Origin: Moorella sp. E308F
GTDB taxonomy: Bacteria; Bacillota; DSM-521; Neomoorellales; Neomoorellaceae
Length of the DNA: 64,000 nt
Assembly (NCBI RefSeq): GCF_006538365.1
Contig: NZ_BJKN01000003.1
Coordinates: forward strand, 267,965-331,964
Reading direction: 5' to 3'
The notes under the pieces: generated by a model
The model's database searches: none
What the model was told of the DNA's origin: nothing
The model's input: only the letters and a program-made list of their open reading frames with translations
Made by a program: the position numbers and the translations under genes
Shown here: positions 36,440 through 45,296 of the stretch, piece by piece
Layout of the letters: each line of letters starts with the position of its first letter
Numbering within the stretch: the first letter of the stretch is position 1

Positions 36440-36614
36440 GACGAAAAGGTGTCCACCTAGCCGGGACCTGGGAAAGTACGGGAAAATAGGAGTGTTGGTT
36501 GAATTATAACAATAACGGCCGGTGGCGGCTATAATATTAAGCTTTGCGCTATGGTAATGTCTATGATCTGGAGAGAATCCCCACGGCGAGGCGGCCATTG
36601 TACAGGGCCAATGT

Positions 36615-37441
36615 ATGAGAATGAAAAAGGTGGTATCAATTAAGTATTATGAGATACGAGATCCCATATTCGGCTTTATCACGATCAATGAATGGGAAAG
36701 GGAAATCATTGATCATTGGGCTTTTCAGCGCTTACGCCGTATTAAACAACTGGCCTGGACGGATATGGTATATCCGGGAGCCACCCACAGCAGATTCGAA
36801 CATTCCCTGGGCGTGATGCATATTGCAACGCAGATGTTTGATTCCATAGTACATAAAAATGCCGAATTTTTGAAATCCGAAATGAATTTTACTGATGCTG
36901 GTTTCCAACGTGACCGGGTACTGGTCCGGCTAGCTAGTCTTCTACATGATGTAGGACATGCTCCCTTTTCCCATGCAGGAGAGGAGGTCATGCCTAAAAA
37001 TCCCGCAACCGACAAGCCCTATAAACATGAAGCATACTCGGAAGCTGTTATTCGTTATTTGATGAAGGATGTAATTGAGAATCATCCTTTGAACCAAAAT
37101 TATCACATTAAAGCTGATGATGTAGCTGATTTTCTCGCGGGCAAACCTTCGGTTCAGCGTAGCTTGATCTGGCGTAGTTTGATATCTGGCCAACTAGATG
37201 CCGACCGGGCCGATTATCTTTTACGGGATTCACTTCATATAGGGGTAGAGTACGGCAAATATGATTTGAAACGACTTTTAGTAACACTAACTGTAGCCTA
37301 CGATGAAAATGGCGAACCTGTACTGCAATCTCCAGTGTTGTTAAAGGTTTAAATCCTATAAAACAAAGAAGGATTTATGTGCCTTTGGAGAGAAAAAAGG
37401 AAGCAGAAGACAAATTAAAAAAGTATCTTGGAGGTGTATAA
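36615..37441 (+). pseudogene. HD-domain phosphohydrolase (YwfO-like), broken
   Basis: The first frame gives 245 residues with the HD box: THSRFEHSLGVMH, LASLLHDVGHAPFSHAG and SGQLDADRADYLLRDS. This is the COG1078/dGTPase-like family, normally 400-450 residues. It stops at 37352, right after LQSPVLLKV. In another frame, 37351-37441 reads LNPIKQRRIYVPLERK ... KKYLGGV, the likely original C-terminus. A large internal deletion with a frame change explains this. The catalytic half is intact, so a truncated active product cannot be excluded. Confidence 0.7.
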
Positions 37442-37442
37442 A

Positions 37443-38000
37443 GTGAAATTAAATATCCCCTGGCATCAATATGCTTTGATAGTGCTCCTGACGGAAAAAA
37501 TGCAGGAAAACAGACAGCGGTTCGGCAAAACCGCCCTGCAAAAGTTAATTTACCTGCTGCAAACAGTATTTAAAGTGCCAGTTGGATATCAGTATAGCCT
37601 GTATATCCATGGTCCTTTTTGCAGTGAACTAATGGATGACCTGGACTATGTAAGCTATATTGGCGGCGTGTCCGTAACTATTGACCCCGGCTATAACGGT
37701 TATATTATTTCACCTTCTAATAAGGCGGCTTTGATAAAAGAAAAAGCAAATGATTTTCTATCTACTTATCAGCCGCAAATAGAAAATTTGTTATGGGAAT
37801 TCGGCTCGATGCGCGTCAGAGATTTGGAGTTGCGTTCTACCATAATTTTTGTTGACCGGGATATTGTAAACAGTAACAGGGCGATGTCGAGAAACGATTT
37901 TATTCAGGAAATAAAAAGTATCAAACCGCATTTTTCTTATGAAGAAATCGAAGAAGCCATGGCTGAGCTGGAAAGCCGCGGTTATATTGAGAGGCGTTGA
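37443..38000 (+). CDS. YwgA-like / Panacea-type (DUF4065-like) protein
   Basis: 185 residues from a GTG at 37443, eight bases after GGAGGT. The TTG at 37428 lies inside that ribosome site. The N-terminal RFGKTALQKLIYLLQTVFKV and IHGPFCSELMDDLDYV resemble YwgA/DUF4065 proteins, where 'KTkLQKliYl' and 'Y--YGPys--l--di' are the landmarks. In Bacillus subtilis ywgA lies beside the HD gene ywfO, the same order as here, which supports both calls. Panacea-type proteins can act as antitoxins, and a role as partner of the HD protein is inferred. Confidence 0.65.
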   Translation: MKLNIPWHQYALIVLLTEKMQENRQRFGKTALQKLIYLLQTVFKVPVGYQYSLYIHGPFCSELMDDLDYVSYIGGVSVTIDPGYNGYIISPSNKAALIKEKANDFLSTYQPQIENLLWEFGSMRVRDLELRSTIIFVDRDIVNSNRAMSRNDFIQEIKSIKPHFSYEEIEEAMAELESRGYIERR

Positions 38001-38089
38001 GCAGAAGGTTATTTTGGGAGATAATAAGTAAACCGTAAGGCTCTACTCCCTTAAAGTATGGAATAAAAGTAAAGGAAAATTAGGTGAGA

Positions 38090-38552
38090 ACTGCTGTGCC
38101 TATCGCTTCGCTAAGATATCATCTAAAGGCCAGGTAACCATCCCGGCAAAAATACGCAAGTTTTTAGGCGTCGCACCGGGCTCACATCTTCGCTTTTTAT
38201 AATAAGGAAGGTACCGTACAGATTGAAAAAGGTAGTCATGGCATAGCCGCCCTGAAAGGTAGCGTGCCGGTAGAGGGGGAACAGGATTTTTTGAAGGCAC
38301 GTCACCAGGTCATGGAGGAGGTTGCCAGAGAAATTGCAAGTCGGTGGCCAGGAAAGCTCTCGAGTGGTATGTAGAAAAGAATGTTGATTGGACGGATACT
38401 TTCGTTGCTGCTAAAATGGCAGCGGAAAAAAACTGGAGATATATTCTTACGATCGTCATTTTGATAAGTTTCCGGAAATTAAAAGAATTGAGCCTTAATT
38501 ATGCGGGGAAACCGGTGAAGATGATATGCGTTCGTTGTTTGCTAAACGCTTG
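38090..38552 (+). pseudogene. AbrB-type antitoxin / PIN toxin, decayed pair
   Basis: Fragment one (about 38108-38200) reads KISSKGQVTIPAKIRKFLGVAPGSHLRF, an AbrB/MazE N-terminus without a start, then shifts frame and continues NKEGTVQIEKGSHGIAALKGSV. Fragment two (38344-38500) reads ALEWYVEKNVDWTDTFVAAK, the C-terminal half of a PIN toxin, and ends in another frame as DKFPEIKRIEP. At least two frameshifts and a missing toxin N-terminus make the pair non-functional. It closes the defence-type block. Confidence 0.75.
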
Positions 38553-38666
38553 ATTAACTTTTTGGGGGCTTTTAAGTTTGGTTGGTAGAGGCAGGAATTT
38601 TTTCTTTTGGTGTAGAAATTTACCTTAAGGTGAGAAATAGACCCATGGGGGAGGGTCTTTAGCCTC

Positions 38667-40013
38667 TTGCGCTGGACAAAGTTAGTGAAGATCCTGGGGG
38701 ATCTCTTCCTTATTAATTTTAGTTTTTATTTGGCTTTCTTGATCCGTTTTCACGGGCGGATTCCCCATGCCAACTGGCAGGCCTACTGGACGACGGCTAT
38801 CTGGATCACCCTGGTGGCCTTTATTCTTTTTTACAGCTACGGACTTTATGTCGGCGGCCGCTACCAGTGGATAGAGATCTTTGCCGCCCTGGTGTGGGTA
38901 GTCGTCCTGACCACACTTTCCGGCATTGCCCTGTCATATATGTTGCAGAAATACGCCTTTCCCCGCTCTGTTTTCCTTTTGACGGCGCCGTTGCAGCTTC
39001 TGCTATTAAGCGTCTGGCGCTATGCCGTCTGGCGTTACAGCATTTGGCGGCAGGGGGTACTAACCCTGGTAGTTATTGGACCGTATGATGCAGCCGTCAG
39101 GCGGGCGCGCCAGCTTTATAGTGAAGGCGGGCGCCTATACCGGGTTCTGGGGCTGGTAGTTGAGCCTGGAGCCGGGGCCGCACGAATAGAGTTTCCGGTA
39201 CTTGGTACATATGAAGAGCTGGCGAAAGCTCTGGATAACAGTAGGCCCAAGGCGGTTTTGTTTTGTGACGGGCTCCCTTTGGCGCTGCGGGAAAGGATGC
39301 TGCGGGAAATTACGACCCGCAATTTGGCCGTTTTTATTGTTCCTGATTTTTATGAAATACTCCTCTCGCAGGCAAGGATTGGGCAGCTTGACGGCATACC
39401 AATTTTAAGGGTAGACGGTTTTACTTCGGCACCTTCGGGCGCCTGGAAGCGAATTTTTGATATCGCCCTGTCATTATGCCTGGGTGTTATTGCCATACCT
39501 TTGATTCTACTGGCAGCTATAGCGATAAAATTAGAATCTCCGGGTGGGCCGGTATTTTACCGCCAGCAGCGGGTAGGTCAGGGCGGCAGGGTGTTCCAGC
39601 TGGCCAAACTGCGGACCATGGTGCCTGATGCTGAGAAGTTAACCGGGCCGGTGCTGGCTTCGGCTAAAGACCCCCGTATAACCCGGGTGGGCCGTATCTT
39701 AAGGGCTACCCGCATTGACGAGCTGCCCCAGCTCTGGAACGTTTTGAAGGGAGACATGAGCTTCATCGGCCCCAGGCCGGAGCGGCCGGTTTTTGTGGAG
39801 CAGTTCAGGAAAGAAGTGCCGGGCTACGACTGGCGCCACCGGTTGCCGGTGGGCATCACCGGCCTAGCCCAGGTTTTGGGGCGCTACAGCACCACCCCGG
39901 CGGACAAGCTCCGCTATGACCTGCTCTACGCTAAAACCCTTTCTCCTTTGAATGATGCCCAGATTCTTTTACATACTTTGAAAGTCATGTTGATGCGTGA
40001 TAAGGCTTCATAA
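38667..40013 (+). CDS. Polyprenyl-phosphate sugar phosphotransferase (WbaP/WcaJ type)
   Basis: 448 residues from a TTG. Four N-terminal membrane spans (1-125), a nucleotide-fold-like middle domain (about 130-245), a fifth hydrophobic span, and the catalytic bacterial sugar transferase domain (KRIFDIALSL, ESPGGPVFYRQQRVGQGG, KLRTMVPDAE, TRIDELPQLWNVLKGDMSFI, GPRPERP). It starts each repeat unit by moving a sugar-1-phosphate onto undecaprenyl phosphate. A GGGAGGG site is 12 bases before the TTG. It marks the resumption of the polysaccharide cluster. Confidence 0.92.
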   Translation: MRWTKLVKILGDLFLINFSFYLAFLIRFHGRIPHANWQAYWTTAIWITLVAFILFYSYGLYVGGRYQWIEIFAALVWVVVLTTLSGIALSYMLQKYAFPRSVFLLTAPLQLLLLSVWRYAVWRYSIWRQGVLTLVVIGPYDAAVRRARQLYSEGGRLYRVLGLVVEPGAGAARIEFPVLGTYEELAKALDNSRPKAVLFCDGLPLALRERMLREITTRNLAVFIVPDFYEILLSQARIGQLDGIPILRVDGFTSAPSGAWKRIFDIALSLCLGVIAIPLILLAAIAIKLESPGGPVFYRQQRVGQGGRVFQLAKLRTMVPDAEKLTGPVLASAKDPRITRVGRILRATRIDELPQLWNVLKGDMSFIGPRPERPVFVEQFRKEVPGYDWRHRLPVGITGLAQVLGRYSTTPADKLRYDLLYAKTLSPLNDAQILLHTLKVMLMRDKAS

Positions 40014-40019
40014 ATTTGG

Positions 40020-40166
40020 TTCGACGCTGCGGGGCTTGATCGCTTCTTGGCCCTTGTTTCCCAGCCCGGCTGGCGGGCGGACATGGCCGGTGTGGAGGAG
40101 CTTTTGCACCTGGTGCTGGCGGGTTTTCGGCTCAAGAAGGAAAAGGAAATGATGCAGGTGGGATAA
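40020..40166 (+). pseudogene. capD C-terminal remnant 1
   Basis: 48 codons: [18 protein letters not shown], then [15 protein letters not shown] and MQVG before the stop. They match the tail of the CapD-type epimerase/dehydratase fragment at 55349-55879 ([18 protein letters not shown]). Everything upstream is absent. It lies between the initiating transferase and galE. Confidence 0.85.
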
Positions 40167-40178
40167 GACGGGATATAG

Positions 40179-41204
<1,026 letters not shown>

Positions 41205-41531
41205 CCAGTGAGTAAGAGATCAGTGAGCAAAAAGATAGTCCTGGGATTAGGAGCATGTAGAAAGCGACCGTGTGAAGCCTGTAAAGAGAAAGATGCTTCA
41301 TATCCAACCTTTTAGTGCGCTTAACCAGTAAAGGGCAAATGACTATTCCCCAAAGTATCAGAGCGTGCATCCTGAAGTGATACTGGTAAAATACCGGGCT
41401 TCGCGGAGCAATGCCGGGATATTGAAGACAAATCGCTGGTATAAGCTGCTGGCACGCCCGGGGCGCTGTAGGGTGGCACATTTGACGCCTGCGTAACGGC
41501 CGAACACTAGCGCTTTTTCATGGAGGATAAT
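41205..41531. other. Post-galE debris, repeated at the window end
   Basis: About 330 bp with no live gene. The stretch 41160-41370 (end of galE, then AGTAAGAGA..., GAAAGCGACCGTGTGAAGCC and an AbrB scrap) recurs near 63660-64000. A T-rich sequence ends at 41520 just before the next gene. Confidence 0.6.
41300..41380 (+). pseudogene. AbrB-type antitoxin N-terminal scrap
   Basis: 27 codons reading SNLLVRLTSKGQMTIPQSIR then ACILK and a stop. The first codon is ATA where the related gene at 63949 has ATG, and the frame ends early. A dead copy of the gene that begins at the right edge of the window. Confidence 0.75.
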
Positions 41532-42053
41532 ATGGCGCGTAAATTATCTAAATACCTGAAGGCAGATATTGAACGCGGTTTTATCCTGGCCTATTATGAA
41601 ATGGTAAAAGGCTGTACGGTGAGCCTGGATATTCCCGGGGAAAATATTGTCCCGGTAGTGGCTTTTGCCCATAAACCTGGAGAAATTTACGGCATGGATT
41701 TTTCCAGTACATACCATTTTGCAGCAAAAGAGAAACTGCAAACAAGGTTACGCCGGGTGCAGAAAAAAGTTGCTGCTCTCCAGCGCTATGCAGAGTTTGC
41801 AGCATTGCAAATGGAAATGAAGTATCAGGTGGTCTACGAAATCTGGTGTTTCATGCCGCCCAACAAATTAGTGCTTGAAACAGTGAGTAAAGCCAGAGAA
41901 GAGGGAATGCCGGTAGAGCTGGTATCTGTACAAGAGGTACATGCCCGCTTAAAGCAGGTAACCCTTCTCGAACCCATGGACAAGGACATTATTTACGAGA
42001 ATGCTTTCCTGTGGGCGGCAAGTCTTTTCCGTAATGCCGGCGCCTGGAAATAG
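41532..42053 (+). CDS. Unknown 173-residue protein
   Basis: The ATG at 41532 follows GGAGGATAAT. The protein begins ARKLSKYLKADIERGFILAY and has a mixed alpha/beta look with a basic helix (LQTRLRRVQKKVAALQRYAEF) in the middle. No motif recognised, although the second half (KYQVVYEIWCFMPPNKLVLE and EGMPVELVSVQEV) has the strand-loop-helix feel of a small nuclease-like or Rossmannoid fold. It stands alone after the galE debris. Confidence 0.6.
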   Translation: MARKLSKYLKADIERGFILAYYEMVKGCTVSLDIPGENIVPVVAFAHKPGEIYGMDFSSTYHFAAKEKLQTRLRRVQKKVAALQRYAEFAALQMEMKYQVVYEIWCFMPPNKLVLETVSKAREEGMPVELVSVQEVHARLKQVTLLEPMDKDIIYENAFLWAASLFRNAGAWK

Positions 42054-42109
42054 CCGGATAGCCTATTAGGAAAAGAAGCAACTATAATAATCGCAGGGAT
42101 AGGGTGGGT

Positions 42110-42289
42110 ATGATTATACCGGATTTAGTAGAACTAATCGTTTTGGCGGCAGGAAAGACAAATCTGCGCTGCCTCCGGTTGCCGGAACGAAAGATTATTA
42201 CCTTACGGCCGGTCGGAGGCGTCAGGGATGAAACGGAGGGAGAAATCCTCAGGGTCATCCCCAAACTTCGTCTTTACCTGAGTGGGTAA
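42110..42289 (+). CDS. Possible 59-residue ORF
   Basis: From the ATG at 42110: IIPDLVELIVLAAGKTNLRC, then LRLPERKIITLRPVGG. The ribosome site is weak (GATAGGGTGGGT). It lies 56 bp after 41532-42053 and 38 bp before the next gene. No family seen, supported only by position. Confidence 0.35.
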   Translation: MIIPDLVELIVLAAGKTNLRCLRLPERKIITLRPVGGVRDETEGEILRVIPKLRLYLSG

Positions 42290-42327
42290 TTGCTGTTCTG
42301 AAAGCAGGTCCCCGTGAGGTATTTGAA

Positions 42328-42825
42328 ATGGAGCAAATTATCCCAGGGGCGAACCCTGAGGAAATGGAGGACCCAATATCCCTGGCGGTTGAATATGCTC
42401 ATCAGGGCAATATTGATAAAACGTGGGAAATTTTGCAGTGGTGCCTGACCAAAGATCTGCGTTGCATTGATGCCTTCGTCCACCTGGGCACATATACGTT
42501 TGGAGATGGGCGCAGCGCCTGGCATGCAAAAAGAGCGATGCAACGTTACCTCGCAGGGGTTAAAGTTGGCGAGCAGGCCCTGCCGCCAGGCTTTAACGGA
42601 CTGCTTCCGTGGAGCTGGATAAATAATCGCCCTTTTCTGCGCGCCCTGCACGGGCTAGGCCTCTGCCAGTGGCGCCTGGGCCAGTTTGATGCCGCCCGCA
42701 ATACATTCTGGCGCATTTTAATGTTTGATCCCATGGATGCCCTGGGATGCCGGTTTATTCTCCCGGATGTAGAAAAGGGTCACGATTACCTTGCAACTGT
42801 AGCGGATGAAAATTGGCCTTGTTAG
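42328..42825 (+). CDS. Unknown TPR-like protein
   Basis: 165 residues. The helices AVEYAHQGNIDKTWEILQ and GLCQWRLGQFDAARNTFWRI fit TPR-type helical repeats. The middle GFNGLLPWSWINNRPFLRAL is very distinctive. GTGAGG lies nine bases before the ATG. A second, truncated copy of the distinctive part is present at 61355-61525, so this gene belongs to the fragment families spread in this region. Confidence 0.6.
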   Translation: MEQIIPGANPEEMEDPISLAVEYAHQGNIDKTWEILQWCLTKDLRCIDAFVHLGTYTFGDGRSAWHAKRAMQRYLAGVKVGEQALPPGFNGLLPWSWINNRPFLRALHGLGLCQWRLGQFDAARNTFWRILMFDPMDALGCRFILPDVEKGHDYLATVADENWPC

Positions 42826-42903
42826 AGGTGATTACGCCGGCTTGATCATCCAGTGTTATATCCATTGGTTACTCATATAATCTGCGGGGATTTAAAGAAT
42901 AAC

Positions 42904-43023
42904 TTAAAGACCGGCCCGGTTAAAGCCGGCCGGTCTTGGGAAGCGAGGGTCAATGTTTAATGGCAAGTCCCGGAAAAAGGTGGTTAGCAGTTCCTTGAAC
43001 AGGCGGTCGTGATCAACGGGCAT
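42904..43023 (-). pseudogene. Rpn-type nuclease N-terminal scrap
   Basis: Minus-strand ATG at 43023 with AGGAG ahead. It reads [20 protein letters not shown], then loses similarity and stops after 39 codons. '[14 protein letters not shown]' is the standard start of Rpn/DUF4351 PD-(D/E)XK nucleases. The truncated end overlaps a GC-rich inverted repeat (about 42908-42936), which could be where the break formed. Confidence 0.6.
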
Positions 43024-43139
43024 TGGCGGTTTCTCCTGTTTTTCTTTATTTTACCTGAAGAGGGTCAGGCTGAGGAAGGGTTAGTTATTTTTAATATTTT
43101 GCTAAAGGACCGGTCGCGGAGCTGCAGTCCCATCCAGTT

Positions 43140-43400
43140 CCCCCGGCAAATCTGCAGATGTTATTTTTGTCCTCTCGGGCGAACAGGGCGGGCGGGTGGC
43201 GACCGGGATAAAGCTCTACCAGGAAGGCCTGGCTCTAAGGCTTCTGATGCCGGCGGCCCCGTAAAATGGAACGTAACAGCGGCTGACATCATGGCCGACC
43301 AGGCAAAATTCCTGGGGGTACCGGAAAAGGATATCGTCCTTGAAAAGTGGGCTATCAGCACCTATGAGAACTCCTTTTACAGCCTTATGGCTCCAGGACC
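43140..43400 (+). pseudogene. ydcF (DUF218) fragment, frameshifted
   Basis: The DNA reads [20 protein letters not shown] then [12 protein letters not shown], followed by a frame break and [19 protein letters not shown], parallel to the longer YdcF-like frame at 55902 (ADVIIVLSGEQGERVATGVK). The N-terminus is missing, and the fragment runs into a galE piece after 'SLMAPG'. Confidence 0.75.
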
Positions 43401-43429
43401 GGGGAATAGAAGTGGTGGGCCTGGATATC

Positions 43430-43810
43430 CTTATGTTATTTCAATGCCGCCGGGGTGTCGCCGGCAGGGGATATTGGGGAGGGCGGTGCGGGACTACATC
43501 CACGTCGACGACCTGGCGGCAGCCCACGTCCTGGCCCTGGCGGCCCTGGAGCAGGGCAGCCCCACGGCGGCCTATAATCTGGGCAGCGGTCGGGGCTATT
43601 CGGTTTTTGAGGTAATCCGGGCGGCGGAAAAAGTGACGGGGCAGAAAGTACCTTACCGTGTCGGTCCCCGGCGACCCGGCGGTGCTGGTAGCCTCGGCAG
43701 AAAAAGCCATGGCGGAGTTAGGCTGGCGGCCGGGATATACAGAACTGGAGGACATCATTGCTACTGCCTGGCATTGGCACCGCCGCAGGCCGCGGGGATT
43801 TAACGGTTGA
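43430..43810 (+). pseudogene. galE fragment with internal deletion, copy A
   Basis: Begins [27 protein letters not shown]: the ~48 codons that separate these motifs in intact galE are reduced to eight. It continues to the C-terminus ([12 protein letters not shown]), with an 8-bp deletion near 43668 that breaks the frame. The same internal junction is present at 44840-44890 and 56292-56350. Confidence 0.85.
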
Positions 43811-43956
43811 GTTATACCAGGGTCATAGGGGAGCAAATGCGGCAGGATGGTGGGGTATTTAAACGAAGAAGAAACAGATACCAGATTGAGTTGGAGACGT
43901 TTTTGGGGTATAATCTTACAGAATATAATTGATATTAATCTCGAGCCTTAGGAGTG

Positions 43957-44226
43957 ATGGCATTGCTACAGGTTAAGAGAAGAGTAGAGCCAGGCGGAAG
44001 AATTACCATCGGAGAAGTATTGAAAATGGCCAAAATTAAACCTGGTGATTGGGTAGAGATTATCCCGGGTACGAACAAGATAACCATTAAGCTGACTAAA
44101 CGTAGTAAATCAAAAGGTGCTGTCCTGGCGGCTGCGGGTATCTTAAAGGACCATCCTGAATTGGTTGAGGAGATGTTACGCATCAGGGAGGATGAAGATG
44201 ATCGATCAGGTGTCGTACCCGAATAA
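43957..44226 (+). CDS. AbrB-type antitoxin
   Basis: 89 residues. QVKRRVEPGGRITIGEVLKM and KPGDWVEIIPGTNKITIKL form the swapped-hairpin DNA-binding fold of AbrB/SpoVT proteins. The C-terminal helical part (ELVEEMLRIREDEDD) would neutralise the toxin. GGAG sits close to the ATG and TTG 43963 is an alternative start. It overlaps the PIN gene by 29 bp. Confidence 0.75.
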   Translation: MALLQVKRRVEPGGRITIGEVLKMAKIKPGDWVEIIPGTNKITIKLTKRSKSKGAVLAAAGILKDHPELVEEMLRIREDEDDRSGVVPE

Positions 44227-44674
44227 ATATGTGGTCGATACTAACATAATTATTTATACACTGGCAGGAGTAAAAGCAGCAGTTTGGGCAATGAAGAAAC
44301 TAGAAGACGACGATATAGAAGTCTATTATTCAACAATAGTCGAGGCAGAGCTGTTTTCATTCCATGAACTAACTCTTGAACAAAAATCAAAGATAAGAGG
44401 TATTTTGGATATAGGAGAAATAGTGGATGTTGATTCTAAGGTCGCTCTTAAAGCCGCCGAATTACGCGCCCTTAGTAAAAAGGATTATAATCGTAAGCTA
44501 AAATTACCAGATGCCATCGTTGCAGCTACAGCCTTATTATTATCGGCTGTTTTAGTCACACGGAATGTTGAAGATTTCAAACATCTTCGCAGGCATGGTC
44601 TACATTTATACAATCCTTTTGAACATGAGGAAGATAATAGTCAACGGTTTGTTAGTGAATTGGAACAAAACTGA
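44198..44674 (+). CDS. PIN-domain toxin (VapC-type)
   Basis: 158 residues from the ATG at 44198, seven bases after GGAGG. Acidic metal ligands: Asp14 (VVDTNIIIY), Glu49/Glu51 (TIVEAEL), Asp105 (LPDAIVAATA) and Asp near 124-127 (TRNVEDF). PIN toxins cleave RNA. The pair is intact and its antitoxin overlaps its start. A truncated copy of this pair lies at 13285-13498. Confidence 0.9.
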   Translation: MIDQVSYPNKYVVDTNIIIYTLAGVKAAVWAMKKLEDDDIEVYYSTIVEAELFSFHELTLEQKSKIRGILDIGEIVDVDSKVALKAAELRALSKKDYNRKLKLPDAIVAATALLLSAVLVTRNVEDFKHLRRHGLHLYNPFEHEEDNSQRFVSELEQN

Positions 44675-44691
44675 AATCAAGCCTGTCTAAC

Positions 44692-45234
44692 AGGCGCACC
44701 TCATCACCCTCTGCACCAGGGCGGCGGGCAGGCGGCGTTATTTGAGGGTATGTGATTCATTATGGAATTTAGTCCTGGAGAAGGCCCTGGCCTTCTACAG
44801 CCGCGCCTATGACTTCCGCGCTATATCACTGCGTTATTTCAACGCCGCTGGGGCGTCATCAGCAGGGGATATTGGGCACGGCGGTGCGGGACTACATCCA
44901 CGTCGATGACCTGGCGGCAGCCCACGTCCTGGCCCTGGAAGCCCTGGAGCAGTGCGGCCCCACGGCGGCCTATAATCTGGGCAGCGGCCGGGGCTATTCG
45001 GTTCTGGAGGTAATAAAAGCGGCAGAAAAGGTGACAGGGCAGAAAGTACCTTACCGTTTCAGTCCCCGGCGGCCCGGTGACCCGGCGGTGCTGGTAGCCT
45101 CGGCAGAAAAAGCCATGGCGGAGTTAGGCTGGCGGCCGCGGTATACTAGTTTAGAGGAAATTATTGCCACTGACTGGATGTGGTACAGCAACAACCCCGA
45201 TGGGTTTTCTGCCAGCTGTAGCCAGATGTCGTAA
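44692..45234 (+). pseudogene. galE fragments, copy B
   Basis: Two pieces: 44692-44740 (AHLITLCTRAAGRR) and 44770-45234 (EKALAFYSRAYDFRAISLRY, FNAAGASSAGDIGTAVRDYI, then an open frame to the end). The C-terminal 130 codons are in frame and look well preserved ([37 protein letters not shown]). The internal deletion between FNAAGA and VRDYI matches copies A and C. Confidence 0.85.
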
Positions 45235-45296
45235 AGGTTTTGCGATACGGGCTATAATTACAAAATAAATTGATGTTATTTCAGGAGGCTAACAAG

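Noticed and set aside
42908-42936. GACCGGCC / GGCCGGTC inverted repeat as a terminator
   Set aside because: No plus-strand T-tract, and it lies inside the truncated Rpn scrap, so it may be incidental or a break point.
43009-43803. Single 264-codon frame read as one protein
   Set aside because: It switches between pieces of ydcF and galE in mixed frames. It is a chance read-through of fused fragments.
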